DNA from: Serripes groenlandicus
Taxonomy: Eukaryota; Mollusca; Bivalvia; Cardiida; Cardiidae
Length of the DNA stretch: 64,000 nt
Direction: 5' to 3'
Assembly: GCA_031761405.1 (NCBI GenBank)
Contig: JASEVX010000003.1
Span: forward strand, 148,090,555 to 148,154,554
Below, piece by piece: positions 10,985 through 20,750 of the stretch (its first letter is position 1; the number at the start of each line of letters is the position of its first letter). The translations under genes were made by a program, and so were the position numbers. A model generated the notes under the pieces. The model saw only the letters and a list, made by a program, of their open reading frames with translations, was not told where the DNA came from and made no database searches.

Positions 10985-11022
10985 CAGTAGCATATCAAAA
11001 GATTAACCTGCACTTAAATAGC

Positions 11023-11514
11023 TTGCTGGCTCTGTTTGTCCATATACAGGAAATTATATGAGTCAGTTTGCTGGCTCTATTTGTCCATATACAGGACATT
11101 ATATGAGTCAGTTTGCTGGCTCTATTTGTCCATATACAGGAAATTATATGAGTCAGTTTGCTGGCTCTATTTGTAAATATACAGGACATTATATGAGTCA
11201 GTTTGCTGGCTCTATTTGTCCATATACAGGACATTATATGAGTCAGTTTGCTGGCTCTGTCTGTCCATATACAGGAAATTATATGAGTCAGTTTGCTGGC
11301 TCTGTCTGTCCATATACAGGAAATTATATGAGTCAGTTTGCTGGCTCTGTCTGTCCATATACAGGAAATTATATGAGTCAGTTTGCTGGCTCTATTTGTC
11401 CATATACAGGAAATTATATGAGTCAGTTTGCTGGCTCTATTTGTCCATATACAGGACATTATATGAGTCAGTTTGCTGGCTCTGTTTATCCATATACAGG
11501 AAATTATATGAGTC
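11023..11514. repeat. 45-bp minisatellite, about 11 units
   Basis: Unit landmarks are TTGCTGGCTCTATTTGTCC, ATATACAGGAAATTATATG and AGTCAG. The period is exactly 45 bp (15 codons), so stop-free frames extend across the array on both strands. The sites varying between units are few (CTATTTG/CTGTCTG and GGAAATT/GGACATT), and three consecutive units (6-8) share one haplotype, consistent with recent unit amplification. I do not regard the resulting 15-residue repeats as proteins: there is no start context, signal or conserved flank. Confidence 0.85.
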
Positions 11515-11521
11515 GTCATCC

Positions 11522-11734
11522 TTAACACTTTTCCTCATACAGATGCATTTTGACCACTCTGCAGCAGACAACTTTTGAAAACAGTGTGACAAAAAGAAAA
11601 TTGCTAATGATGAGCAATTTTTTTTTATTTATGTTTTGCAATAATGTTTTCAACTCTTTTCAATTATGATACTTTGCAGAGAGTTTTCATAGTCATCTGT
11701 TGCAGAGTTGATGTATGTTGGAAAAGGGGGTTAA
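11522..11734 (-). mobile_element. TTAA-MITE, minus orientation
   Basis: TTAACACTTTTCCTCATACA, a centre ATTGCTAATGATGAGCAATT, and a right end CATCTGTTGCAGAGTTGATG with GGAAAAGGGGG and TTAA at 11731-11734. It would provide the candidate poly(A) signal of the minus-strand gene. Confidence 0.7.
11634..11639 (-). terminator. Candidate poly(A) signal of the nested minus-strand gene
   Basis: AATAAA on the minus strand, about 295 nt past the stop codon at 11934-11936. It lies inside a TTAA-MITE, so the 3' end may have been captured from the transposon. Confidence 0.3.
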
Positions 11735-11933
11735 AAAGCTTTTGCTGCAAAATGTTTCAAATTTGAATATTAAGAAAACAGAACAAAAACTAGAGTAATT
11801 TATCTTTTTCCTGCCATATTTTTAAAGTTTTGACAAGTATATAGTCAAATCAATGTTGATATCACTGCTAGTAACAGTTACAATTCAGTCAGGAAGGGTC
11901 TTGGTGCAGGTTTTTCTCAGTTGAGGTATATTT

Positions 11934-12019
11934 TCAATGGGGTTTAGTAAAGACATCATTGTTTTCGCTGATTAAAGGCAGATTCTCGTTATAACTCGGC
12001 TGTATTGACTCTTGGTTAT
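11934..12019 (-). CDS. Nested gene, last coding exon (exon 4)
   Basis: The minus-strand acceptor TTATTTTACAG precedes the exon. It supplies the last two bases of an Asp codon and then 27 codons ending ...FTKPH before TGA at 11934-11936. The phase (1) matches the donor of the exon at 12684. The residues are acidic and polar, as in a prohormone tail (about residues 115-142 of the predicted 142). I do not recognise the sequence. Introns on both sides carry MITEs, but this exon is free of repeat sequence. Confidence 0.5.
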
Positions 12020-12042
12020 CTGTAAAATAAAATAGAAATACA

Positions 12043-12239
12043 ATAAACCCACATGCAGACAGTTTCTGAAGCCTATATATATTATATATGCAGCAGACAA
12101 CTTTTGAAAACATTGAGGCAAATGGAGAAATTGTTCATGATGAACAATTTCTCCTTTTGCCACAATGATTTCAACTCCTATTTCAAAAGTTGTCTGCCTC
12201 AGAGGTGTCAGAAAGCATTTGTATGTGGGAAATGGTTAA
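12043..12239. mobile_element. Symmetrical TTAA-MITE (two like ends)
   Basis: Both termini are of the same (GTCTGAAGC/GTCAGAAAGC) type, so the element is close to a full palindrome. The centre is AATTGTTCATGATGAACAATT-like. It lies inside intron 3 of the nested gene. Confidence 0.55.
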
Positions 12240-12322
12240 GCCCTTATAATATTCTGGGTACTCAAAGAAAGTATGGTTTAAACAGCCGATATGACTTATA
12301 GACATTGATAAGGAGTTACAGG

Positions 12323-12549
12323 TTAACCCTTTCCCTCATATAGACGCTTTCTGACGCCTCTTCAGCAGACGGCTTTTTGAAAACATTATAAAGTGCCAAA
12401 ATAAGAAATTGCACAAAACGTGCAATTTCTCCTTATGCCACAATGTTTTCCACTTTAAGTCCTATGTTATCCATTCAATTATTGAGATTTTTGACGAAAT
12501 ATGTTCAAAGTCGTCTGCTGCAGAATTGTCGTATGAGGGAAAGGGTTAA
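12323..12549 (-). mobile_element. TTAA-MITE, minus orientation, full length
   Basis: TTAACCCTTTCCCTCATATA with GACGCTTTCTGACGCCTC, a centre AATTGCACAAAACGTGCAAT, then GTCGTCTGCTGCAGAATTGT, GAGGGAAAGGG and TTAA at 12546-12549. Confidence 0.82.
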
Positions 12550-12683
12550 GATGAAATGTACTGTTTGTTTTGAGCTTGATATATTAAACCATCTTCTGAA
12601 AAGTTATTGCCTGTGAAAAATGGTTAATTTAAAATATTTGAAGAAAAAAAGGAAAGATAAGATTTAAAACAAAAAGTGTTTAC

Positions 12684-12779
12684 CATTTTGGCGGGAAATG
12701 TATTGTTCCAGTAATGCCTTGAGAAGGATAGGGACGCTTTTTACTGTTGATCTTTTACCCATAGGACCCCAAGTTTTTT
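12684..12779 (-). CDS. Nested gene, coding exon 3
   Basis: It is bounded by a minus-strand acceptor TTATTTTCCAG and a donor AATG|GTAAAC. It begins with two bases of a codon, has 31 full codons without a stop, and ends one base into the next. The translation starts KTWGPMGKRSTVKS and continues into an amphipathic LLKALLEQYI stretch. GPM-GKR is a typical amidation plus dibasic cleavage site. Joined to its neighbours it covers residues 84-114. The frame, both splice sites and the phase match support a real exon, but it is short and I know no homologue. Confidence 0.55.
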
Positions 12780-12891
12780 CTGGAAAATAAACAACAACAT
12801 TAATTGAGTCAGTACATGGGGAAATCTACAATTAAGTTGTCATTTCTGAACAATAAAGGTTTGGATCAGCTGCTTGTACATCTGTGCTGTC

Positions 12892-13081
12892 TTAACCTTT
12901 TCCCACATACAACAAATCTGCAGCAGGAGACTTTGAAAATAATCATGCAAAAAAATTGAAAACATTGTGGCAGAAGGTGAAATTGTCCGTTTGAGAAATT
13001 TCTCCTTTTGTCACAGTGTTTTCAAAAGTCGTCTGCTGCAGATGCGTCAGAATGTGTCCACATTAGTGGTAAAGGGGTTAA
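12892..13081 (+). mobile_element. TTAA-MITE, plus orientation, short
   Basis: TTAACCTTTTCCCACATACA, CTGCAGCAGGAGACTTTG, and a right end GTCGTCTGCTGCAGATGCGT with GGTAAAGGGGTTAA. The left internal segment is shortened. Confidence 0.7.
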
Positions 13082-13183
13082 TTAATAGAATCTACACAAG
13101 TTGACATTAATTAAAATTTTAACAAGCTTATGTAAATAAATATGTGAAGATGATCATCTGGATCTGGGTCTGGACTGTTTCAA

Positions 13184-13398
13184 AAATTCCCTCATATAAA
13201 CGCTTTCTGACGCCTCTGCAGCATACAGCTTTTTGAAAACATAGTGGCAAAAGAAGAAATTTCTCCTTTTGCCACAATGTTTTCCACTTTTATATAGTCA
13301 TAGGTAATATCCATTCAATTATAGAGATTTTCTAGTTTTTGACAAAATTTGTTCAGTCGTCTGCTGCTGCAGAATTGTCTTATGAGGGAAAGGGTCAA
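13184..13398 (-). mobile_element. TTAA-MITE, minus orientation
   Basis: The left end is worn (AATTCCCTCATATAAACGCT). The central hairpin loop is deleted. The right end is GAATTGTCTTATGAGGGAAA followed by GGGTCAA. A further decayed half-copy can be seen at about 13630-13725 (GTTTCCCTCAATGG, GCATGAGGGAAAGGG). Confidence 0.6.
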
Positions 13399-13809
13399 TT
13401 TTAAACTTCCAAAGGACAGGCTCAGTTGGTAGCTGTTTGCTGCACAGATTGATTGATACACATGCCTGTATACAAAATGTGGCTACTTTTTTCAATGGTT
13501 TTTCAGATGATATATTTTATAGTGTCATCTGTGATTTGAAAAACATTTCAGACAACAAAATGTTCCATGTAAAAAACTGAATGTATAAATAAATACAGAT
13601 TTTTAAAACAAATTGTAGGAAATGTGGACACAAGTTGTTTTATTTATTTCTGTGTTTCCCTCAATGGTTTCAAAGTCAACAGCTAAAGAGGTTCCTTATG
13701 TCTTTTGCATGAGGGAAAGGGGGGGTTCATTCTTCAACATGCATTGTATAATGGAAGATAAAATGAATCCCTCTACTACATTGCAAAGCCTATTTGTAAA
13801 AAAGCTGTT

Positions 13810-14187
13810 TTGCTTTCCAACACACAACAAATCTACAGCAAACCACTTTAACCCTTTCCCACATACAACAACAAATCTGCAGCAGACGACTTTGGAAATG
13901 TCGACATTAGAATAAGGAAGATCTCCACAATTCAAAGTGTTAATTATTGAACACAGTTAAAAACATTTTGGCAAATGGAGAAATTGCTCATTATGAGCAA
14001 TTTCTCGTTTTGCTACAATGTTTTCAGAAGACATCTTCTGCAGATGCCTTTAAATGTGTCTGCAAGTGGGAAAGGGGTTAAGATATCTCTATAATGATTG
14101 TACAACCATAGATTGAATAGAGTTAAGATGATTAATTGTGTCAATATATTTTGTTCGCAAAATGTGTCTGCATTGGATAAGGGTTAT
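13810..14187 (+). mobile_element. Outer TTAA-MITE interrupted by another MITE
   Basis: The left fragment 13812-13847 (CTTTCCAACACACAACAAAT, CTACAGCAAACCACTT) stops at TTAA. After the inner copy the sequence resumes at 14082 with GATATCTCTATAATGATTGT and ends AAAATGTGTCTGCATTGG, ATAAGGGTTA. The outer copy lacks its central hairpin. Confidence 0.5.
13848..14081 (+). mobile_element. TTAA-MITE nested in an older copy
   Basis: TTAA 13848-13851, CCCTTTCCCACATACAACAA, a centre AAATTGCTCATTATGAGCAA, and a right end GTGTCTGCAAGTGGGAAAGG with TTAA at 14078-14081. TTAA on both sides agrees with insertion into a TTAA inside the older element. Confidence 0.7.
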
Positions 14188-14245
14188 ATGCAGTTTTGTA
14201 ACAAAAGATATTCATAATTTTCTATGAAAGCAATTTACCATTTCT

Positions 14246-14376
14246 AACGTAGAGGCTTTCTGATGATGCCTCTTGGCAGATGACCTTAAATTCGAAAAGA
14301 TTTACAGAGATTTTCCATGGTTTTGCTTCGATGTTATCAAAGCTGTCTGCCGCAGATTTGGACTATGTATGTGCTA
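14246..14376 (-). mobile_element. Decayed TTAA-MITE, central part missing
   Basis: GTAGAGGCTTTCTGATGATG and GCCTCTTGGCAGATGACC on the left, CTGTCTGCCGCAGATTTGGA on the right. No TTAA survives. It ends about 60 bp before the secretory exon. Confidence 0.4.
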
Positions 14377-14437
14377 AAGCAATTTTATACTTTGAGTATG
14401 AGAGTAGGGGTATATAGGAGTATAAATTAAGATCGAC

Positions 14438-14684
14438 CTGTAGTAAGCCAGAACTTTGTCACACTATCCCTCGGGCGACTGACAACTTTGTGTTCCACAG
14501 GCAATAGTTTTACTGTTTTGGGCTTTCCATTTTTCTGATTGTGTCGCCTCCAGCTAGTCCAGCCACTCATACAAGAGGCTCCCCACCCAGTACAGCTGAA
14601 TAGACCCTGCCGTTTTACTTGTTGGGACTGTCCATAGCCCGATGATAGGATAATTGCAGATAGAAGTAAAAAGTTGGTCCTCAT
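14438..14684 (-). CDS. Nested gene, first coding exon: signal peptide and Cys-loop peptide
   Basis: Minus-strand ATG at 14684-14682, one base after an acceptor (TTTCTTTCAATTTCAG). It encodes 82 residues plus one base, ending at CAG|GTCGAT (14437), a phase-1 donor whose downstream bases are weak. Residues 1-18 are a signal peptide (MRTNF, hydrophobic LLLSAIIL, small residues to GYG). KR at 24-25 precedes QGLFSCTGWGASCMSGWTSW and RR at 46-47. This gives a KR/RR-bounded 20-mer with an N-terminal Gln able to form pyroglutamate and a C-x6-C loop. Joined to the exons at 12684 and 11934 it gives 142 aa. The ring size recalls CCHamide- or GGNG-type peptides, but I cannot claim homology. If the donor is not used, the frame stops three codons later (85 aa). 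Confidence 0.6.
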
Positions 14685-14821
14685 TCTGAAATTGAAAGAA
14701 ACATTGATTTAATATCAATTTAAAATATTGACTATCATCTGAATTGCTATATTTAGAGTTGAGAAATTTAAGCAATTAATTGAATGGACTAGCATGTATT
14801 TTTGATATAATGATCATTTTA

Positions 14822-14934
14822 ATTTCCCTCTTTCCACAATGTTTTCAACACTATTGAAAAATTATTTTTTTGTTTATAGAGCGTCCCATATTTTGACCTA
14901 GACATTTTCAAAGTCATCTGCTGAAGATTGTTAA
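14822..14934 (-). mobile_element. Half of a TTAA-MITE
   Basis: The right half only: CCACAATGTTTTCAACACTA through CATCTGCTGAAGATTG to TTAA at 14931-14934. Confidence 0.45.
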
Positions 14935-14937
14935 CCT

Positions 14938-17107
14938 TTAACCACATACGAAAAATATGCAGCAAAAGTGCATACATTTGTAAAGGTTTTTGTAAGAATT
15001 ATGGCCCTTTTTGTGTCACCCTGCGTAGCATGGTATATATATATTGCTTTGAAATTTACAACACTTTTTCACCATCATTACCTCCAACAGACAAGAGTAC
15101 ATAACTCTGTCAAGGTTGTTTTAAGAATTATGGCTATTTTTCGCCTTAGAATTTTGGTTAAGTTTTTCGTACCACCCCACTTTTTTTCAAAACTTACAAT
15201 ACTTATTTATCATCATTACCTCCATCAACCGACATTATTAGGGTACATAACATAATAGTTTTGTTTAAGAATTAAGGCCCTTTTTTAGCTCACCTATGCA
15301 CGAAGTGCAAGGTGAGCTATTGTGATCACATTTTGTCCGGCGTCCGTCCGTCCGTCGTGCGTCGTCCGTCGTCCATCGTGCGTCGTCAACATTTGAGCTT
15401 GTTAACACTCTATGGGCTACATTTTGCATCCAATCTTCATGAAAGTTTATCAGAACGTTCATCTCCATAAAATCTTGGACAAGTTCGAAACTGGGCCATA
15501 TGAGGTCAAAAACTAGGTCACTAGGTCGAATTGAAGGGAAATCTTGTTAACACTCTGGAGGCCACATTTTCAACTTGACCATGTTGAAACTTTATCAGAA
15601 TGTTTGTCTTGATGATATGTAGGTCAAGTTCGAACATGGGTCACATCGGGTCAAAAAGTAGGTCACTAGGTCAAATTGAAGGAAAATCTTGTTAACACTC
15701 CAGAGGCTGCAATTTTTGCTTCAGCAGTTTGAAATTTTGTCAAAATGTTTGTCTTAAAAATATCTAGGTCAAGTTCGAATATGGGTTATGCGGGGTCAAA
15801 AACTAGGTCACTAGGTAAAATTGAAGGAAAATCTTGTTAACACTTTTGATGCCGCATTTTTTGCTTCAGCAGCTTGAAATTTTGTCAGAATGTTTGTCTT
15901 AAAGATATCTAGTTCAAGTTGAAATATGGGTCATATTGGATCAGAAACTAGGTCACTAGGCCAAATTGAGGGGAAATCTTGTTAACTCTGTAGAAGCCGC
16001 ATGTTTTGCTTCAGCGGCTTGAAATTTTGTCAGAATGTTGAGCTGAATGATATCTAAACCAAATTTGAATATGGGTCATGCCGGGTCAAAAACTAGGTCA
16101 CTAGGTCAAATTGAAGGAAAATCTTGTTAACACTTTGAATGCCGCAATTTTTGCTTCAGCAGCTTGAAATTTGGTCAGAATGTTTGTCTAAATGATATCT
16201 AGGCCAAGTTCGGATATGGGTCATGCCGGGTTAAAAACTAGGTCACTAGGCCCAATTGAAGGGTAATCTTGTTAACACTCTGGATACTGCATTTTTAATT
16301 TCAGCATGATAAAACTTTATCAGAATGTTTTTCTTGATGATATGTAGGCCAAGTTTGAATATGGGTCATGCTGGGTCAAAAACTAGGTCACTAGATCAAA
16401 TTGAAGGAAAATCTTGTGAACACTTTGGATGCCGCATTTTGTGCTTCAGCAGCTTGAAATTTGGTCAGAATGTTTGTCTGAATTATATCTAGGTCAAGTT
16501 CGAATATGGGTCATATTGGATCAGAAACTAGGTCAATAAAGGAAAATATTGTTCAAACTCCGGAGGCAGCATTTTTACTTTGAGCAAGTTGAAACTTTGT
16601 CAGAATGTTGTCTTGATGATATCTAGTCCATGTTGGAATATGGGTCATATCAGGTACAAAAATATAGATCACTAGGCCAAATGAAGGAAAATTTTGTTAA
16701 CACCGTGGAGGTTGCATTCAGAATAATTGTCTTGATGTGTTTTGCATTGCAGTACATTGTATAATTAAGGTGAGCGATCCAGGGCCATCATGGCCCTCTT
16801 GTTTTATTTATAATTTTGATTAAGTTATTCATACCAAATCAAATTTTTTCAAAATGATTGGAGATATAGCTTAAACACTTACAAAAATCTTTTACAATCA
16901 TTACCACCACCAACAGCCAAGTCTAAGTGCATAATTCAGTAAAGGTTTTTGTAAGAATTATGACTCTTTTTTGACTTATAAAGTGCTTTGCTTATAAATA
17001 ATATGATAAAGTACTTGGTTATGTTTTCTCTATCACCCCAAAAAAGTTTTGTTTTATTGGCAAGCACAAAAAAGTCAAGCGCGCTGTCCTCCACAGCTCT
17101 TGTTATG
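14938..17107 (+). repeat. Core-E tandem repeat, split by a later insertion
   Basis: About two units before 15284 and two after 16804 share the phrases 'tttgtaagaattatggccc', 'catcattacctcc(a)' and 'ggttaagtttttcgtacc'. The unit is roughly 150-170 bp. It closes at 17090-17107 with CCTCCACAGCTCTTGTTA, a cap resembling the other families. A hairpin-capped core-B element occupies 15284-16804. Confidence 0.45.
15284..16804 (+). mobile_element. Hairpin-capped element, family-1 ends, core B
   Basis: TTTTTAGCTCACCTATGCAC, GAAGTGCAAGGTGAGC and a GTCCGTCGTCCATCGTGCGT tract form the left end. Nine to ten ~148-bp core-B units follow. The right end is GGTGAGCGATCCAGGGCCAT then CATGGCCCTCTTGTTTT. It is the clearest demonstration that core B uses the same two caps as core A. 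Confidence 0.75.
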
Positions 17108-17222
17108 TTAGTGATTGATAATAAATAGTTGAGCATGTAGCCAGCCATCTGACAGCTCTTGTTGAGAGAATGTAAGTATCTTTACAATAATGTTTTGAGC
17201 TAAGAGTAACTTTTTTTTCTTT

Positions 17223-17642
17223 TTAACCCTTACCCACATACAACAAATCTGCAGCAGACCACTTTGAAAACATACCTGATATTTTTTGGAAAATCCCTTT
17301 AACCCTTTCCCACTTATAGACGCTTTCTGACGCCTCTGCAGCAGATGACTCAAAATGAGCAATTTTTCCTTTTTACACAATGTTTTCAACTTTGTTTTGT
17401 AATTATACCTAAAATTACAGAGATTTTCCATACTTTTGAGTTAACATTTTCAAAGTCTTCTGCTACAGATTTCCTGTATCTGGGAAAGGGTTAAATGAAA
17501 GTACAACAATTGAATAGAGTTCAAAACATGGTGACAAAAGGAGAAATTGCTTGTTTTGAGCAATTTCTTCTTCCATCACCATGTTTTCAAAAGCCGTCTG
17601 CTGCAGAGGCGTCAGAAATCGTCTATATGAGGGAAGGTTTAA
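17223..17642 (+). mobile_element. Outer TTAA-MITE containing a nested MITE
   Basis: The left part is TTAA 17223-17226 with CCCTTACCCACATACAACAA and GCAGCAGACCACTTTG. It is interrupted at 17299 and resumes at 17495 with ATGAAAGTACAACAATTGAA, then a hairpin and GTCTATATGAGGGAAGG, and TTAA at 17639-17642. The halves reconstitute the family order. Confidence 0.82.
17299..17494 (-). mobile_element. Inner TTAA-MITE, opposite orientation
   Basis: The element is 17303-17490 with TTAA target copies at 17299-17302 and 17491-17494. The left arm is GACGCTTTCTGACGCCTCTG and the right end CTGTATCTGGGAAAGGG. The target lies inside another MITE. Confidence 0.85.
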
Positions 17643-17984
17643 GGGCGCAAGTTGTGTACAGCCCTAATGTGTTTGTTCAGTTATAGGAAAATGGGTTAGG
17701 AAATTGTGACGGGCGAAAGATACTATAATTAATATGGTGCCATTTCAATTTAGAAAATTTCCTCCTAAAATGTGGCATCTAAAACTGAAAAAATGAAAAC
17801 TGTTTAGGGCATACTATAATTAGCATGGTTATGATTATAGTAATGCTCCTTAAAAATAGATTAGAATAATTATAATGGAAGACAAGTCAACCTCAAATTA
17901 TTATGGTTATAAGATAATTTTCTTACTGTCAAACCAAGCTAATTTGTCCTCAAATATATCCTATATATACTTTAACATTAGTAA
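17643..17984. other. No feature seen
   Basis: Unique AT-rich intron sequence with two short GCATACTATAATTA-like echoes (about 17720 and 17810). No coding or structured element was identified. Confidence 0.35.
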
Positions 17985-18181
17985 CGCATTTCCTCATGCA
18001 ACAAAAATGCAGCAGACGACAAATAACTTCTAGGATTTTTTTGAAAAGTGAGTAGAGCCGAAAACAATGTGGGAATAGTAAGAATTGTTTATTATGAGTA
18101 ATTTTTCCTTTACCAACAATATTTTCAAAAGTCACCGCCAGCCGTTGTATCCAATTACATTTTCATATGGGAAAAGGTTAA
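17985..18181 (+). mobile_element. Diverged TTAA-MITE
   Basis: CATTTCCTCATGCAACAAAA and GCAGCAGACGAC on the left. The right end is CATATGGGAAAAGG with TTAA at 18178-18181. A right-end remnant of another copy (GGTGGGAAAGGG) sits at 18275-18293. Confidence 0.5.
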
Positions 18182-18313
18182 CTTATATATCATTTAACTT
18201 TAACAAAAATTAAAATACACATTTGTAAAATCATGGAAAAAGTATTTTGTTGCAGAAGGGTCAAAATACATCTTTAGGTGGGAAAGGGTTTTAGGATTGG
18301 CAGGGAAATGCTC

Positions 18314-18842
18314 TTGACCCTTTCCCTCATACGACAATTCTGCAGCAGACGACTTAGAACATATTTTGTCAAAACATAGAAAATCTCTATTATTGAATGG
18401 ATAACCTATGACTTAAAGTTGAAAACATAGTGTCAAAAGGAGAAATTGCTCGTTTTGAGCGATTTCTTCTTTTGTCACTATGTTTTCAAATAGCCGTCTG
18501 CTGCAAAGGCGTCAGAAAGTTGCAAATTAATTGTCTATATCAGGAAAATGGATAAAAAAGGGATCTGCTGCAGCAGCCTCAAAATAAAGTTATTTCTTTC
18601 CCACATGTAGACGCATTTTGATGCATATGCAGCATATATAACCTTTTAAGAGCAATTTCTTCTTTTGTCACTATGTTTTCAAATAGCCGTCTGCTGCAGA
18701 GGCGTCAGAAAGTTGCAAATTAATTGTCTATATCAGGGAAATGGATCTGCTGCAGCAGCCTCAAAATAAAGTTATTTCTTTCCCACATGTAGACGCATTT
18801 TGATGCATATGCAGCATATAACCTTTTAAACATACATGCATT
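18314..18842 (+). mobile_element. TTAA-MITE with a ~193-bp tandem duplication
   Basis: It starts TTGACCCTTTCCCTCATACG. From the second arm of the central hairpin (about 18457) through a following piece of a minus-oriented copy (to about 18649), the sequence is repeated almost exactly at 18650-18842. The duplicated phrases GTTGCAAATTAATTGTCTAT and TGCAGCAGCCTCAAAATAAA make it unmistakable. Confidence 0.7.
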
Positions 18843-18979
18843 TTGGCAATTAGTGAGAAATAACACATAATGCACAATTTCTCATTTTGCCAAAATGTCT
18901 TTAGGAACTGGTTCATTTATTGTCTTGTTTGTACAGAGAAGTTATCCATGTGTGTTGTACTGTGGGAGTGAGTTAATGA

Positions 18980-19215
18980 TTAACCCTTTACCTCATACTA
19001 TTAGACTCTTTCTGACGCCTCTGCAGCAGGCGGCTTTTTCAAAACATGGTGACAAAAGAAGAAATTGCTCAAAACAAGCAATTTCTCCTTATGCCACAAT
19101 GTTTTCCACTTTTAGTCATAGGTTTATCCATTCAATTATAGAGATTTTTTTCATTTTTTGACAAAATATGTTCAAAGTCGTCTGCTGCAGAATTGTCGTA
19201 TGAGGGTAAGGGTTA
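18980..19215 (-). mobile_element. TTAA-MITE, minus orientation, full length
   Basis: TTAACCCTTTACCTCATACT, CTTTCTGACGCCTCTGCAGC, a centre AATTGCTCAAAACAAGCAAT, a right end GAATTGTCGTATGAGGGTAA and TTAA at 19212-19215. Confidence 0.78.
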
Positions 19216-19487
19216 ATTTAGAACAAGACACTTAGAGACAGCTAAATTGAATGCATTGTGAATCAGGGGTGATAAAATAGCTTTTTGTACATGCCCAAGG
19301 ATCATTAACCTCTTCAACCAGGGAAATAACTTTAGATAACCCTTCAGCTGCAAAACATGATGAAAACATTGATGGTAACTTTCTTAATCTCGATCAGACC
19401 TGTTAGATTTTGCTTTGAATGTAACTTAGTTGGGAATTGTAAAGACTTTCATAGCAGCCCATTTTTCTACCAGTTAATGAAGATGAA

Positions 19488-19709
19488 ATAACCCTTTCCC
19501 ATATTCAGTTGCCTCATGATGCCTATGAATTACAAAATAATGTTACATTTGAAGACAATGTGGCAAAGGGAGCAATTGCTCATGATGAGCTATTTCTCCT
19601 TTTGTAACAATGTTTTCAATTCTATTTAATAAGTGTTCTTTCATTTCTAGAAATTTTCCATTTCTTTGCCTTGATGCTTACAAAGTAGATTGGTTGTATT
19701 TGGGATTAA
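19488..19709. mobile_element. Diverged TTAA-MITE
   Basis: ATAACCCTTTCCCATATTCA and a well-kept centre CAATTGCTCATGATGAGCTA. The right end is eroded (TTGGTTGTATTTGGGATTAA). Confidence 0.5.
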
Positions 19710-19851
19710 ACCAGGAATTGAGCAAAACAAAATTAGTTGTAAACTGACTATTAACCTAAGTGTGGTTCCTCTTTTACTGTTCTTTATCTTTTTTACATCT
19801 TTCTCAGGGATTGTCAGTTTGTTGGTCTTAGATTTGAATTGTATATAACAT

Positions 19852-20044
19852 TTTACCCACATACAGTGAATCTGCATGCATATAACTTTGAAAATATCTA
19901 TCCAAAAATGTGGACGATTTCTTTGAATGAATGTGTCATTGAAACCATAGATCATTATGAGCCATTTCATCTTTTGACAATTTTTTTTCAAGAGTCGTCT
20001 GCTGAAATGAATCTAAACTAAGCTTACACGTGGGAAAGGGTTAA
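19852..20044 (+). mobile_element. Diverged TTAA-MITE
   Basis: TTTACCCACATACAGTGAAT on the left, CGTCTGCTGAAATGAATC and CACGTGGGAAAGGG on the right, TTAA at 20041-20044 shared with the next copy. Confidence 0.55.
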
Positions 20045-20270
20045 CCCTTTCCCTCATACGGCAATTCTGCAGCAGACGACTTTGAACGTATATTGTCAAA
20101 ACATAGAAAATCTCCATAATTGAATGGATAACCTATGACAAAAAGTGGAAAACATTGTGGCAAAAGGAGAAATTGCACGTTTTGTGCAATTTCTTCTTTT
20201 GTCACTATGTTTTCAAAAAGCCGTCTGCTGCAGAGGCGTCAGAAAGCGTCTTTATGAGGGAAAGGGTTAA
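20041..20270 (+). mobile_element. TTAA-MITE, plus orientation, full length
   Basis: Nearly identical to the copies at 9704, 32553 and 44251, with the same CATACGGCAATTCTGCAGCA left arm and AATTGCACGTTTTGTGCAAT centre. It is one of the youngest-looking insertions here. TTAA at 20267-20270. Confidence 0.85.
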
Positions 20271-20350
20271 GTGCAATAGTGAGAATATTATGATCAGTGC
20301 TAATTTGAGCGACAAATTATTTGGATATGGTCAATCATGTTTCAAGTGTC

Positions 20351-20396
20351 TTTTGGATGTCTTAATGGTTATATTTATGAATTAAGACATCCAAAA
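20351..20396. repeat. Perfect 15-bp hairpin
   Basis: TTTTGGATGTCTTAA (20351-20365) is exactly complementary to TTAAGACATCCAAAA (20382-20396) across a 16-nt loop. It belongs to no repeat family I recognise here. Confidence 0.7.
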
Positions 20397-20527
20397 CAAA
20401 ATTAATATGGTGTCCGGGATTTTGTGTTACAAATTCACAAACACTGTGGTGTCCTCTTTTGAAATATTTGACCAATTGTGTCAAATTAAATGCTGTATAT
20501 GGTTAGAACAATATCTATAGCTGTTAT

Positions 20528-20750
20528 TAGTCGCCGGGCAGAAGCCCGCGACTTATATTTTTAATACCTTTTCGGAAATGACATGGGAGGACGAGTTATT
20601 ATTAGATTTTTTTTTTTTTTTAGATGTCTTTGAACATATTACAATTATTGCATTTGTTTAAAAACACTTAGTTATGACATATCTAAAATTAAATAAACTT
20701 TCTGATGTTTTAAGCATTTGCAGTTTCTATATTTTGACTCACATTTACGT
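20528..20750 (+). repeat. GTCGCCGGGC-capped dispersed repeat, left part
   Basis: A GC-rich hairpin GTCGCCGGGCAGAAGCCCGC, then ATTTTTAATACCTTTTCGG, a T-tract and TTGTTTAAAAACACTTAGTT. Related bodies are at 38720-39010 and 63070-63220. The next element (20751) appears to have inserted into it; a continuing 'attagacttgcagca' is at 22058. Confidence 0.45.

Noticed and set aside
11023..11514. CRISPR-like direct repeats
   Set aside because: The repeats are contiguous with no unique spacers, and the genome is eukaryotic. The same holds for the 33-bp array.
19222..19346. Minus-strand exon-like stretch after ATGTTTTGCAG (EGLSKVISLVEEVNDPW...)
   Set aside because: About 38 open codons with a fair acceptor in unique DNA, but it ends in a stop with no partner exon in matching phase. 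I could not connect it to the nested gene. Worth a look in RNA data, not annotated.
19740..19850. Plus-strand acceptor with a long pyrimidine tract before GGATTGTCAG, and a lysine-rich minus-strand frame
   Set aside because: The polypyrimidine tract itself creates the Lys/Arg-rich antisense frame. The sense side hits a stop within 14 codons, and RBM42 coding needs no exon here.
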